A stretch of DNA of 64,000 bases, taken from positions 186,001 through 250,000 of the forward strand of contig JACJZJ010000005.1 of assembly GCA_020635675.1 (NCBI GenBank). The letters run 5' to 3'. This stretch comes from Flavobacteriales bacterium (lineage in GTDB: Bacteria; Bacteroidota; Bacteroidia; Flavobacteriales_F; PHOS-HE28). Within the stretch, counting starts at the first letter, position 1. The number at the start of each line of letters is the position of its first letter. Below are positions 27,814 to 36,691 of this stretch, in pieces. The notes beneath the pieces are model-generated. The model did no database searches, was not told the origin of the DNA, and worked only from the letters and a program-made list of their open reading frames with translations. The translations under genes were made by a program, and so were the position numbers.

Positions 27814-28527
27814 TCACCCACCGACCCCCGAGGATCGGGGCCGCAAATCGGTCCCTCCCTTCTTCCCGCTCAAGGAACTTACGTCCCAGGCGATCATGAT
27901 CGACGGCATGGTGATCCGGCTTTGACGGCCCACGCTCTTTTTCATCAAGCCCGTCAGCGTGCGGTCCACACGCGCACCAACAGCGATCGCGCTTTTGAAG
28001 CGATACTCCATTCCAAAGGAAAGACCGATGCCGAACGGGCGCATGTCCTTGTTGAACCCCGAACTGAAGTCCACCTCCTCGTCCGATCCGTTGAAGGTGC
28101 CCTGTACGTGCGCGGTGCCGATGGCGCGCACCTGCAACCCGGGTCCACCAAGGGCGCGCATGTGCCGCCCCATCGGAACGACCAACAGCACGGGCAGGTC
28201 CAGGGTCAGCAGTGTTCCTGTCAGCACCCCGTTCTCCACGCCATTGCGGAAATGATATCGCGGTCGGTGCATTGTGACGTGCAATTCACCACGCACGCCC
28301 ACCTTCCGATCAGCGGCGCCCCCGACGAAATACCCGACCGCCGCACCGGGACCGCGGACCTCGTCCCCCACGGCGGGATAGGTGGGATCCCAGTTGGCAT
28401 CGAAAAGGGCATAACCCGCGGATAACAATGGTCCGTTGGGTGCCTGTGCCGCGGCTCCACATGCCATGAGCGACGGAACGCCCGCAACGACCCAACGGAA
28501 CAGCGGTATGGATCGCCTGCGAAGCAT
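27814..28527 (-). CDS. Outer-membrane beta-barrel protein
   Basis: 237-residue exported protein. A signal peptide (PLFRWVVAGVPSLMACGAAAQ) is followed by alternating hydrophobic/polar strands typical of a porin-like eight-stranded barrel: GPLLSAGYALFDANWDP, GAAVGYFVGGAADRKVGVRGELHVTM, LDLPVLLVVPMG, GIGLSFGMEYRFKSAIAVGARVDRTL. The start at 28527 lies 38 bp after the ompA-family gene on the same strand, so the two probably form one transcript. Function unknown. Confidence 0.75.
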   Translation of the reverse strand: MLRRRSIPLFRWVVAGVPSLMACGAAAQAPNGPLLSAGYALFDANWDPTYPAVGDEVRGPGAAVGYFVGGAADRKVGVRGELHVTMHRPRYHFRNGVENGVLTGTLLTLDLPVLLVVPMGRHMRALGGPGLQVRAIGTAHVQGTFNGSDEEVDFSSGFNKDMRPFGIGLSFGMEYRFKSAIAVGARVDRTLTGLMKKSVGRQSRITMPSIMIAWDVSSLSGKKGGTDLRPRSSGVGG

Positions 28528-28565
28528 CCTGCCTCCATCCCGGCATGCGCCCGAGCCCTGCGCGG

Positions 28566-29456
28566 TCATTGCCCCTGGCCCTCCGCCGCCATCTTCAATC
28601 CATCCTCGATCATGCCGAAGAACTGATCGAGCTTGGGAAGGATGACGATGCGGATGCGGCGGTTGGTGCTGCGGCCCTCGGGTGTGTCATTGCTGACCAA
28701 CGGCACGTACTGGCTTCGCCCTCCAGCGGTGATCCGGGCCGGATCCACGTGGTAGTCGTTCTGTAGGACCCGAGTGATGTTCGTTGCGCGCAGGGCGCTC
28801 AGGTCCCAGTTGTCCTTGATGCAATCCCGGCTGATGGGCACGTTGTCGGTATGTCCCTCGACGAGCACATCCATCTCCGGTTTGTCGTTCAGCACCGTGG
28901 CCACCTTGGCAAGGACCTCCCGTGCGCGTGAGGACAGTTCCGTGCTTCCGCTCCTGAACAGCATCTTGTCGCTGAGCGAGATGAAGACCACGCTCTTCTC
29001 CACGTTGACGGTCACGTCCGTATCGTTCAGGTTGCCCAACGAGCTCTTGAGGCTCACCACGAGGGCCAGCGTCACCGAGTCCTTCTTGGTCAGGGCGTCC
29101 TGAAGGGTGCGGATCCGCAGGTCCTGTTCGCGGATCTGCTCCAGCGACCGTTCGAGGTTGGAGGATTCCTGCTTGGAAAGCGTGGCCATTTCGTTCACGC
29201 TGTTCAGCAGCGCGCCGTTCGTGTTGTTCAACTGGTTCACCTGATCCACCAGGTGCTGGTTCTTGTTCTGGAGCTCGGCCAGGCGGGCCTCGAGGATCCC
29301 CTTCTGGCTTTCACAATCGGAAAGTCCGCGGTTGCACTCGTCCAGTTTGTTGTGCAATGTTTCGTTCGAGAGCTGGATCGCGGTGTACTTCTTCTTCGAT
29401 ACACAGGAGGCCATCAGGAAGACAAGCCCCAGGGAAAGCAGGATCGTGCGTTTCAT
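28566..29456 (-). CDS. OmpA family lipoprotein
   Basis: 296-residue lipoprotein: signal peptide with LVFLMASCV lipobox, a coiled coil of about 110 residues (ETLHNKLDECNRGLSDCESQ to LEQIREQDLRIRTLQDALTKK), then an OmpA-like peptidoglycan-binding domain with MDVLVEGHTDNVPI, NWDLSALRATNITRVL and SNDTPEGRSTNRRIRIVILP. The Asp and Arg of the peptidoglycan pocket are present. It likely tethers the outer membrane to the cell wall. A TATTTTCG box lies 23 nt upstream. Confidence 0.93.
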   Translation of the reverse strand: MKRTILLSLGLVFLMASCVSKKKYTAIQLSNETLHNKLDECNRGLSDCESQKGILEARLAELQNKNQHLVDQVNQLNNTNGALLNSVNEMATLSKQESSNLERSLEQIREQDLRIRTLQDALTKKDSVTLALVVSLKSSLGNLNDTDVTVNVEKSVVFISLSDKMLFRSGSTELSSRAREVLAKVATVLNDKPEMDVLVEGHTDNVPISRDCIKDNWDLSALRATNITRVLQNDYHVDPARITAGGRSQYVPLVSNDTPEGRSTNRRIRIVILPKLDQFFGMIEDGLKMAAEGQGQ

Positions 29457-29479
29457 GGTGTTCGGTGATCGATCAGCCC

Positions 29480-29487
29480 CGAAAATA
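29480..29487 (-). promoter_or_regulatory. -7-like box upstream of the ompA-family gene
   Basis: TATTTTCG on the minus strand, one mismatch from TAnnTTTG, 23 nt before the ATG. Confidence 0.4.
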
Positions 29488-29627
29488 GGAGAATGCCGCC
29501 GTCGATGGCCTTGTGTGCCCGCCTCACGTGATGCACTTCCGATCGTGGATAGGTCGATGTGGACCGCCCCATCGGTCCGGCATATGCGCGTATCTTCGCC
29601 GGAGCTGAACCAAAAAAGCACCGCATC

Positions 29628-30041
29628 ATGGTCCGGACCTCGACCCCAAAGCTCTTCCGCACCCTTTTCGTAGCCGGTCTCGCCGTTGGACTCCTCGCCT
29701 GCCACAAGGGCAACGGGTACGACTTCGGCAATCTCCAGGGAACCTGGAAGAACATGGACGATCCCTGCAAACCGACCCTCACCATAGGCGATGACCGCCA
29801 GGGCGAGCTGCTCAGTGTTTCCCAGGACGGGGGATGTGCCGACATGCACCATGCCGGTTCGCTGGACATGAAGGACGGCCGCCTCTACGTGGGCGATTGG
29901 AGCGTCGAGGTGAACGAGGAACCCTTCACCATCGAGACCGTTCAATTGACCGACCCCCAGGCCTGGGGCACCGAGATCCGCAACAGCTCGAAGAAGATGG
30001 TGCTGGGTGGACAGGGCTACTACCGTCTGGACGGTTTCTGA
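29628..30041 (+). CDS. Lipoprotein of unknown function
   Basis: 137-residue precursor with a lipoprotein signal (RTLFVAGLAVGLLACHKG). The mature domain is small and beta-rich (GNLQGTWKNMDDPCKPTLTIGDD, MKDGRLYVGDWSVEVNEEPFTIETVQL, KMVLGGQGYYRLDGF), suggesting a lipocalin-like barrel. Two internal Cys may form a disulphide. A TATCTTCG box at 29591-29598 precedes the ATG by 29 nt and a hairpin terminator follows. No specific function can be given. Confidence 0.7.
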   Translation: MVRTSTPKLFRTLFVAGLAVGLLACHKGNGYDFGNLQGTWKNMDDPCKPTLTIGDDRQGELLSVSQDGGCADMHHAGSLDMKDGRLYVGDWSVEVNEEPFTIETVQLTDPQAWGTEIRNSSKKMVLGGQGYYRLDGF

Positions 30042-30064
30042 GCCGCCTGTGAAGGACCTTACGG

Positions 30065-30094
30065 GCCCGTGCCCTCCACCCGGAGGACACGGGC
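30065..30094 (+). terminator. Intrinsic terminator
   Basis: GCCCGTG/CACGGGC outer stem plus CCTCC/GGAGG inner stem with one mismatch and a 4-nt loop, followed by TCTCTCTTT, 24 nt after the preceding stop codon. Confidence 0.75.
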
Positions 30095-30183
30095 TCTCTC
30101 TTTGGAACGACAGCGGCCTTTCGCACCCCTGCCGATCGTGCCATCTTTGCACCCCGTCGCGACCCACCGCCACGGGCCAGTGC

Positions 30184-30696
30184 ATGGCGAAAAAGATCGA
30201 ACGACGCACCTCCAAGATCCACGGAAACGGGGTGTTCGCGACCAGGAGGATCGGAAAAGGCAACGAGATCGTCGAATACAAAGGGCGGTTGATCACCCAC
30301 GACGATGCCGATGCGACCTATGGCGGTCTTGACACCGGCCACACCTTCCTGTTCACTCTGAACGACAAGTATGTGGTGGATGCGAACGTGGAGGGCAACA
30401 TCGCCCGATGGATCAACCACAGCTGCGCGCCGAACTGCAAGGCCTTCACCGAAAGCCACAAGAGCGGCAAGAAGAAGAAGGACCGCGTGGTGATCGAGGC
30501 ACTTCGGAACATCCGCAAGGGGGAGGAACTGACCTACGATTACGACATCACCGTGGACGGACCGATCAGTGCCGCCGAGAAGAAGTTGTGGGCCTGCCGC
30601 TGCGGTGTGCCCGACTGTCGAGGCACGCTACTGAAGGCGAAGACCAAGGCCCGCACGAAGTCCGTTCCCAAGGGACGACAGCGGAAGAAGACCTGA
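30184..30696 (+). CDS. SET-domain protein (putative protein-lysine methyltransferase)
   Basis: 170 residues, nearly all a SET domain: SKIHGNGVFATRRIGKGNEI, the knot-forming NHSCAPNC (residues 79-85 region), and GEELTYDYD with the catalytic Tyr region (115-121). A post-SET-like CRCGVPDCRG (138-147) supplies three Cys, which with the knot Cys could bind Zn. The C-terminal tail is strongly basic (KAKTKARTKSVPKGRQRKK), consistent with nucleic-acid or protein-tail contact. SET proteins methylate lysines in eukaryotes; bacterial homologues are known but their targets here are unknown. Confidence 0.88.
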   Translation: MAKKIERRTSKIHGNGVFATRRIGKGNEIVEYKGRLITHDDADATYGGLDTGHTFLFTLNDKYVVDANVEGNIARWINHSCAPNCKAFTESHKSGKKKKDRVVIEALRNIRKGEELTYDYDITVDGPISAAEKKLWACRCGVPDCRGTLLKAKTKARTKSVPKGRQRKKT

Positions 30697-30744
30697 CAAG
30701 CGCCACCTCCTTCTCTACCTTGCCGGTACGATCCCACCGGCATC

Positions 30745-33700
30745 ATGTTCCGCTTCCGCCTCCCACTCCTTTTCGCGCTCCTGCCTCTGTGGCTCCTTGC
30801 CCAGACCGACCGGATCTATCTCGCGCCGGACGACCACACGGACTATCTCCGGAGCGGTCACGTCAGCGACTACGAGACCTGGATCCCGCTGATGATCGAC
30901 CACTATCTGGACCTGAACGACGATACCATCGGTGTGCCCCCCCCTTTCCGCAGCAAGTGGAACTGCGATGGGGCCTATTGGATGGCCATCTACCAGCGGA
31001 ACCGCAGCGCGGACCAGTTCGACCGGTTCGTCCGGCAGCTGCAGGATGGCCGCATGACCATCCCCCTGAACATGCTGGTGTCGACCTATGGCGGCAACAC
31101 CACCGAAGGTGCGATCCGGGGCAGCTACTATGCCGGGCGCATGCAACGTCGCTATGGATTGGACATTCCCATGGCCGTTGCCATGGAGGACCAGACCATG
31201 CCGCTGGGACTGGCCTCCCTGTGGGCCGGAATGGGAGCACGCTACAGTTGGAAAGGGGTCTGCGGGTGTGCCACCTCCGTGGGCGGACTCGGACAACGGA
31301 CGCATGAGGTCTATCGCTACACGGGTCTCGACGGCCAGAGCGTCCTCATGAAGTGGTACTCCCTCACCGACGACCAGGGCCTGGGCGGTCATGCCGAGGC
31401 CTGGTCGCCGAACACCGCCGTGGACCAATGCCTGGACAAGCTGAATTCAGTGGCCTTTCCGCACAACTACCCCTACACGGTGGCCGGCGCCTTTGGCCGG
31501 GGATGGGACAACACCTATACACTGGACGACTCCTTCTCCGCGGTGGCCGAGGCCCGCAGCCAGGGTGATACGCTCTGTCAGGTCAGCAACATGAAGGACT
31601 TCTTCGCGGACTTCGAGGCGACCTACGGCGGAACCCTGCCCAGCGAAACAGTGAGCTACGGGAACGAATGGGACGTGGATTGCGCCAGCATCGCCGAGGT
31701 CACCGGACGGATGCGTCGCCACATCGAGGGCCTACGGAGCGCCGAGGCGGTAGCCACCCTGGCCGGTCTGCACGACCCGGCGGTGTGGACGACGCTCGAT
31801 TCACTTCGCGAACGGGCCATGATCGCCATCGGCCTCTATTGGGAGCACAATTTCGGGCTCGGCGGCGTGGCCGATGCGACAGAGCGTGCCACTTGGGAAC
31901 GCGGTCTGGAGGGCACGGTGGCGGACTACCTGGACCAGTTGGAGCAGAGCGGCGCGTCCGCACTGGCCGTCTCGCTACCAGCGGAAGGCGAATTGCGCTT
32001 CGCCGTGGTGAACCCCCTTGGGCATCTACGTACGGATGTGGCCGATCTCCCCTACACCGGACCGCTTCCTGTCCAGGTGGTCGATCGGACCACCAGCTCC
32101 ATCGTGCCCTCCCAGATCATCCAGAAGGATGGCCAGCAATTCGTTCGGATCCTTGCCACGGACGTGCCTTCCGCCGGGTACAAGGTGTTCACCGTCCAGG
32201 CGGGCGCTCCCCCCGTGCTCCCGCAGGCCGCCATCCTCTACGACCACTACTTCGAAAGCGACCGGTACAAGATCACCATGAGCGGTGAGGGGGTGATCAC
32301 GGGGCTACTGGACAAGAGTACGAACATCGAATACGTCACCAATTCCGGTGGGCACTACATGAACGACCTGGGCGCGGCGGAGGCCCCGGGTGGGGAGAAG
32401 TTCCTGGAGAACGCGGGACCCGTGAGCGCCACGGTACACACAGAGGGTCTGCTGCCGGTGCCGCACGACGTGCGGATCACGCTTTACGCCGACCTGGACC
32501 GGATCGACATCGACGACCGCATCACCAGCAATTTCAGCGGGCCGCTCTACTGGACCTTCGTGGTGCAGGACGGGCTGCCGGTAACGCGTCACGAGGAATT
32601 GGGCGCGATACTCACGGCGCGCACCACGGCCAATGGCGGCAACTATGCCACGCAGAACGCCCGGTACGACCACCTGTCCGCTGGTCATTTCATCGACATG
32701 ACGGGCAGTTCGCGGGGGTTGACCGTGAGCGTCCTCGGCCCCGCCTTCTTCAAGCTCGGCAACAGCACCACCAGCGCACTGGACGGCACGGCGAACCGCA
32801 TCGACATCGTGGCCGGCGCCAATTTCCAGGGCAGCGGTCCGGGCATCCCGGGGCAGGACGGTGATACGCTCTTCCATTACGACTTTTCCCTGCGCCCGCA
32901 CGGCAACTCCTTCGACCCGGTGGACGCGATGCGTGGCGCACTCGCCCACCAGGACCCATTGGTGGCGGTTGAATGCACGGGAGCGAACAACGCACCGATG
33001 CCGACCACCACCTTCTCCCTGCTGTCCTCCAGCGATCCGAACGTGGTGCTATGGGCGTTGAAACCCGCGGAGGAAGGGATCGCGAACGGGATCATCGCCC
33101 GGGCATGGAACCTGTCGGCGAACGCGACGACGGCCGCATTCACCGGCGACCCGGGCATCGCCGCCGGATGGACCTGCACCCACATCGAGACCAACACGGG
33201 AGCGGCCGGTGTGGCGAACGGCGTGCTTCAGGTCGCGCTCGCCGGCCGGCAGATGCGTTCGTTCCGCTGGATCCCCGGGCAGGGCCACGTGGCGATCGAG
33301 CCGTGGGTCTGGCTGGACGGGCCCTACGACGGCAATACCCAGTTGATGCACGATGATCTCCGCGCGTCCGGTCTGCTGCCCTGGACGGAGCCCTATTCCG
33401 GCCTCGGCTACGGGGTGAACGATGGGGCGGGTGTACCGATCGACCCCGGTGTGCTGGACGTGACGGGCCCATCTGCCGTGGTGGACTGGGTGCTCGTGGA
33501 ACTGCGCGATGCGAACGATGCCACACAGGTCATAACGACGCGGCCCGCGCTGCTCCATCGCAACGGCGCCGTCACGGGGACGGATGGCCAGTCACCGGTC
33601 TTCCTGTCGGCCGAGGCGGGGACCTACCATGTCGTGCTGCGGCACCGCAATCATCTCGGGGTCATGACCGCGGACGCGCTCATACTGGGCAGTTCGCCCA

Positions 33701-34026
33701 CCACCGTGGACCTGCGGACCAGTGGCACGACCACCTACGGATCGCAGGCCCGAAAGGACCTGGGGGGCGGTGCGCTGGGCCTCTGGGCCGGGAACAGCAC
33801 CAACGATGGTGCGCTCAAGTATGCGGGTGTGAGCAATGACCGCGATCCGATCCTGCAACGGATCGGCGGACTCGTGCCCACGGCGACCGCACACGGGTAT
33901 TTCACGGAGGACACGGACCTCAGCGGCGTGGTGAAGTATGCCGGTGCGACGAACGACCGCGATCCGATCCTGCTGAACATCGGAGGCACGGTGCCCACCA
34001 CCGTGCGCCAGGAACAGCTACCCTGA
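30745..34026 (+). CDS. Large secreted glycoside hydrolase family 38-like protein
   Basis: 1,093 residues with a signal peptide (LPLLFALLPLWLLAQ). The N-terminal part has a DDHTDY motif where GH38 alpha-mannosidases have HxHxD, a conserved-looking DIPMAVAMEDQTMPLGLASLWAGMG block reminiscent of the GH38 nucleophile region, and a long beta-sandwich middle (DHYFESDRYKITMSGEGVITGLLDKS) like the GH38 C-terminal domain. The last 85 residues are two copies of a KYAGxxNDRDPIL module. The family call is tentative: the metal-binding residues are not all canonical. Expected role: extracellular or periplasmic glycan trimming. Confidence 0.55.
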   Translation: MFRFRLPLLFALLPLWLLAQTDRIYLAPDDHTDYLRSGHVSDYETWIPLMIDHYLDLNDDTIGVPPPFRSKWNCDGAYWMAIYQRNRSADQFDRFVRQLQDGRMTIPLNMLVSTYGGNTTEGAIRGSYYAGRMQRRYGLDIPMAVAMEDQTMPLGLASLWAGMGARYSWKGVCGCATSVGGLGQRTHEVYRYTGLDGQSVLMKWYSLTDDQGLGGHAEAWSPNTAVDQCLDKLNSVAFPHNYPYTVAGAFGRGWDNTYTLDDSFSAVAEARSQGDTLCQVSNMKDFFADFEATYGGTLPSETVSYGNEWDVDCASIAEVTGRMRRHIEGLRSAEAVATLAGLHDPAVWTTLDSLRERAMIAIGLYWEHNFGLGGVADATERATWERGLEGTVADYLDQLEQSGASALAVSLPAEGELRFAVVNPLGHLRTDVADLPYTGPLPVQVVDRTTSSIVPSQIIQKDGQQFVRILATDVPSAGYKVFTVQAGAPPVLPQAAILYDHYFESDRYKITMSGEGVITGLLDKSTNIEYVTNSGGHYMNDLGAAEAPGGEKFLENAGPVSATVHTEGLLPVPHDVRITLYADLDRIDIDDRITSNFSGPLYWTFVVQDGLPVTRHEELGAILTARTTANGGNYATQNARYDHLSAGHFIDMTGSSRGLTVSVLGPAFFKLGNSTTSALDGTANRIDIVAGANFQGSGPGIPGQDGDTLFHYDFSLRPHGNSFDPVDAMRGALAHQDPLVAVECTGANNAPMPTTTFSLLSSSDPNVVLWALKPAEEGIANGIIARAWNLSANATTAAFTGDPGIAAGWTCTHIETNTGAAGVANGVLQVALAGRQMRSFRWIPGQGHVAIEPWVWLDGPYDGNTQLMHDDLRASGLLPWTEPYSGLGYGVNDGAGVPIDPGVLDVTGPSAVVDWVLVELRDANDATQVITTRPALLHRNGAVTGTDGQSPVFLSAEAGTYHVVLRHRNHLGVMTADALILGSSPTTVDLRTSGTTTYGSQARKDLGGGALGLWAGNSTNDGALKYAGVSNDRDPILQRIGGLVPTATAHGYFTEDTDLSGVVKYAGATNDRDPILLNIGGTVPTTVRQEQLP
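33769..34023 (+). repeat. Duplicated C-terminal NDRDPIL module
   Basis: The end of the GH38-like protein encodes two tandem units, GALKYAGVSNDRDPILQRIG and GVVKYAGATNDRDPILLNIG. Each is preceded by an acidic, Asp/Asn-rich loop (GNSTNDG and EDTDLSG) that looks like a calcium-binding or dockerin-type loop. Confidence 0.7.
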
Positions 34027-34076
34027 TCGCAGGCAGCTGCCTCGAATGGCACGGCCCTTGCTCAAGGAGGGCCGAC

Positions 34077-34084
34077 TACATTTG
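34077..34084 (+). promoter_or_regulatory. -7 promoter box immediately upstream of the lolA-like gene
   Basis: TACATTTG (perfect TAnnTTTG) ends 6 nt before the ATG, and a TTG lies at 34058-34060, a plausible -33 element. Together they predict a leaderless transcript. Confidence 0.6.
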
Positions 34085-34090
34085 CGCACC

Positions 34091-34741
34091 ATGCGAACGA
34101 CCATCACCCTTCTGGCCCTGGGCCTCTTCGCCATGAACACCCTGCACGCGCAGGACGATCCGAAGAGCAAAGCGGTCATGGACCGTCTCATCGCCAAGAA
34201 CAAGTCCTACACCAGCTTCGAGGCGGAATTCACCAGCCGCCTGCAGAGCACCAAGGACAAGCTGGACGTCAAACAGGAGGGGCATGTGCAGGTGCAGGGA
34301 CGCAAATGGCACCTGACGCTCGATGCGAACACGGTGATCAGCGATGGCACCACGATGTGGACCTACAACAAGGAGGCGAACGAGGTGACCATCAACAGCA
34401 CGAGCGAGATGGACCAGGAACTGGACCCGAGCAGGCTGCTGAGCATGTACGAGACCGGGTTCAAGAGCCAGTTCGTGGGAGAAAGCACCCTGCCGGACGG
34501 CACCGTCACGCAGGTGGTGAAACTCTTCCCCTCCGACCCCGCCAAGCGGAACTATCACACCGTGGTGCTCACCATCGACAAGAACAAGGTGGAGCCCCGG
34601 AGCGTGGTGATCATGTACAAGGACGGCAGCGAGGTGACCTACACCCTCCGCAAATTCATGCCCAACCCGACACTGAGCGACGCGCTCTTCGCATTCGACA
34701 AGAGCAGGTACCCCGGTGTGGAGGTGAACGACATGCGGTGA
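34091..34741 (+). CDS. lolA: LolA-like outer-membrane lipoprotein carrier
   Basis: 216-residue periplasmic protein. The signal peptide (LLALGLFAMNTLHA) is followed by the LolA-type half-barrel: KNKSYTSFEAEFTSRLQSTKDKLD, KWHLTLDANTVISDGTTMWTYNKEANEVTI and MYKDGSEVTYTLRKFMPNPTLSDALFAFD. LolA ferries lipoproteins from the inner to the outer membrane, and many lipoprotein genes occur in this window. The ATG at 34091 follows a perfect promoter box. It converges on the HTTM gene with a 4 bp gap. Confidence 0.88.
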   Translation: MRTTITLLALGLFAMNTLHAQDDPKSKAVMDRLIAKNKSYTSFEAEFTSRLQSTKDKLDVKQEGHVQVQGRKWHLTLDANTVISDGTTMWTYNKEANEVTINSTSEMDQELDPSRLLSMYETGFKSQFVGESTLPDGTVTQVVKLFPSDPAKRNYHTVVLTIDKNKVEPRSVVIMYKDGSEVTYTLRKFMPNPTLSDALFAFDKSRYPGVEVNDMR

Positions 34742-34745
34742 GCGC

Positions 34746-36194
34746 TCACCGCGCCGTCCGCGGCGCGGTGGGGAGCTGCACGCGGCGCCGAAGCTCGTCC
34801 AGCTTGCCCGGTGGCAGCGCATAGGCGGGTCCGCCTTCGGGGTCGGGCACCCAATCCTCCGGGTGGTCCAGGTCGATCCGCACCACGGAAAGATCGAGAT
34901 CCGTGGGCCAGAGGTACCGATAGGGTCTGCCGTTGTGGCTGATCACGATCTCCGCGGTGATGCGCACGTTCTTCATGCCGCGCCGTTGCATCTCCTCCTT
35001 CAACCAATGCGCGAACTGTACGGAGGCGCGGGGGTCGAACACGCAAAGCTGCGCCTGCATGTTGTTGATGAACCGGTCCAGCTGCACGGGGCGCTTCAGG
35101 CCCGTATCATCGTCACGAACGAAGAAGTCGACCTGCAGGGGCAGTCGCGTGCTGATCTTCATCCGCCAGCTGAAGCGCTGCGCGATCGTATGCCAGTCCG
35201 GATCACCGGAACGGACCAGCCAACGCAGCGGGAAGAACAGCTGGAACACGAAATAGACCGCGAGCAGCGCGTTCACCAGGGGCCACCACATCCGGGGTTC
35301 CACGGTTTCCACCGCTTCGGCCGCCGCTCCCCTGCCCTTGCGAGCGGCCGCCTTTCGCCGCCCCCCCACCCATCGGGCGATCTCCTCGGGATCGAAGAAG
35401 AGCACCGTGGCGGCGATCATGAAGAAGGGGAACACGCCGATGTCGTCGAAGAGATTGTGGTTGGTGAGGTTGAACAGCAGCACGAACGGGAGCGCGTACT
35501 TCCGGGTGCGCTTCCACCACAGCAGCGGGCCGATGAGCAGGTCGAAGAGCACACCCCCGTAGGTGAAGAAGGCGACCACGGGCGTGCTCAGGGCCAGGTC
35601 GGCCAATGCGCCACCCTTCATGGTCTCGGCGAGCACCGTGCGCATCGGTTCCTGATGCAGCAGCCAGTCGGCATTGAGCTTGGCGATCCCGCCGAAGAAA
35701 TACACGATCACCACCTGTGCGCGCAGCGCGATCCAGGTCCAGTAGGGCACGCGGTCCCTGCGCATCCAACGTTTGAACACCACGCGGTCGAGGCTCCAGG
35801 CCCGGCTCGCAGGCGCCAGGCTCATCAGGAAGGACAACAACACGAACAGGTAGAAGTGGTTGTTGTAGTAGCCCTTGTCGATGAGGAAGATATAGGTATA
35901 TCCCAGGAGGAAATAGACGATCGCCAGGCGGTACAGCAGGCCCACGGCGATCATCAGCGCGGCCGCGGCCAGTCCGCCCAGGATGGCCGCCATCGTGTCC
36001 CGCCCCAGGGGGGCCACCCAGCTGAAGCCCTCGTACTTGAACAGGTACTTCGGCCCCACCAGCCCCATGTCCACCAGATGGATCCCGAAGTAGAAGTTGA
36101 TCTCGTAGAACATCAGCACGCCGAAGAGGATGCGGAACAGCGCCAGGGCGCGCGCATCGGTAAGGCGATGCAGATCTGCGAGGAAGCGGCTCAT
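34746..36194 (-). CDS. HTTM domain (vitamin K-dependent gamma-carboxylase-like) membrane protein
   Basis: 482 residues with many membrane helices in the first two thirds. HTTM-type features: RALALFRILFGVLMFYEINFYF, DKGYYNNHFYLFVLLSFLMSLAP (the N-H-Y/F-Y-L motif of the family), and VIVYFFGGIAKLNADWLL (the F-F-G-x-A-K-L-N-x-D-W-L motif). The C-terminal part is soluble (QRFSWRMKISTRLPLQVDFFVRD). In animals this family carboxylates glutamate using vitamin K; bacterial members are mostly uncharacterised. The start at 36194 fits the first helix. Confidence 0.88.
   Translation of the reverse strand: MSRFLADLHRLTDARALALFRILFGVLMFYEINFYFGIHLVDMGLVGPKYLFKYEGFSWVAPLGRDTMAAILGGLAAAALMIAVGLLYRLAIVYFLLGYTYIFLIDKGYYNNHFYLFVLLSFLMSLAPASRAWSLDRVVFKRWMRRDRVPYWTWIALRAQVVIVYFFGGIAKLNADWLLHQEPMRTVLAETMKGGALADLALSTPVVAFFTYGGVLFDLLIGPLLWWKRTRKYALPFVLLFNLTNHNLFDDIGVFPFFMIAATVLFFDPEEIARWVGGRRKAAARKGRGAAAEAVETVEPRMWWPLVNALLAVYFVFQLFFPLRWLVRSGDPDWHTIAQRFSWRMKISTRLPLQVDFFVRDDDTGLKRPVQLDRFINNMQAQLCVFDPRASVQFAHWLKEEMQRRGMKNVRITAEIVISHNGRPYRYLWPTDLDLSVVRIDLDHPEDWVPDPEGGPAYALPPGKLDELRRRVQLPTAPRTAR
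34747..34770. terminator. Hairpin overlapping the end of the HTTM gene
   Basis: CACCGCGCC pairs perfectly with GGCGCGGTG around GTCCGC. It starts 5 nt after the lolA stop and overlaps the last codons of the convergent gene. Likely transcription end for lolA; no U tract. Confidence 0.5.
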
Positions 36195-36277
36195 GGACCG
36201 GAGCGGTTTGTGCCCACCAAGATGCGCAACGTCGGCGTCATGCGCCACGGCCACCGGGAAGGTGCGACCTTCGCGCC

Positions 36278-36691
36278 ATGGAAGGAACGAAACGTGTGCG
36301 GGTGAACGCCCTTGCCGAGGGAGCCCCGTACATCACCCGGGTGACGGCCCGGCAACACACGCTGATGGTGGACGAACCGCCGGAGGACGGTGGCGGGGAC
36401 ACCGCCCCCAAACCGCACGAACTGCTCTGCGCCGCGCTCGCATCCTGCACGGCCATCACCATCCGCATGTACGCCGCACGCAAGCAATGGCCGCTGCAGG
36501 CCGTGACGGTGGCCGTGACCATGGACCGCACCAGTGCGGCCGGTCAGGTGGAGACCGCCCTGCAAATGGACCTGTCCTTTGAGGGCGACCTGGACCAGGC
36601 CCAGCGCGAGCGCCTGCAGCAGATCGCGAAGGCTTGTCCGGTCCATCGTACCTTGGAAAATCCGATCCACATCGCGACCGACCTCGCATGA
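36278..36691 (+). CDS. OsmC family protein (YhfA-like)
   Basis: 137-residue OsmC-fold protein, shorter than the one at 9.4 kb. Redox Cys pair: C57 in LLCAALASCTAITIRMYA and C120 in AKACPVHRTLENPI, the usual C...CPVH arrangement. A GACCTTCG box ends 4 nt before the ATG. Its stop overlaps the next start as ATGA, so it is translationally coupled to a 4Fe-4S protein; together they suggest a thiol or peroxide redox function. Confidence 0.88.
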   Translation: MEGTKRVRVNALAEGAPYITRVTARQHTLMVDEPPEDGGGDTAPKPHELLCAALASCTAITIRMYAARKQWPLQAVTVAVTMDRTSAAGQVETALQMDLSFEGDLDQAQRERLQQIAKACPVHRTLENPIHIATDLA

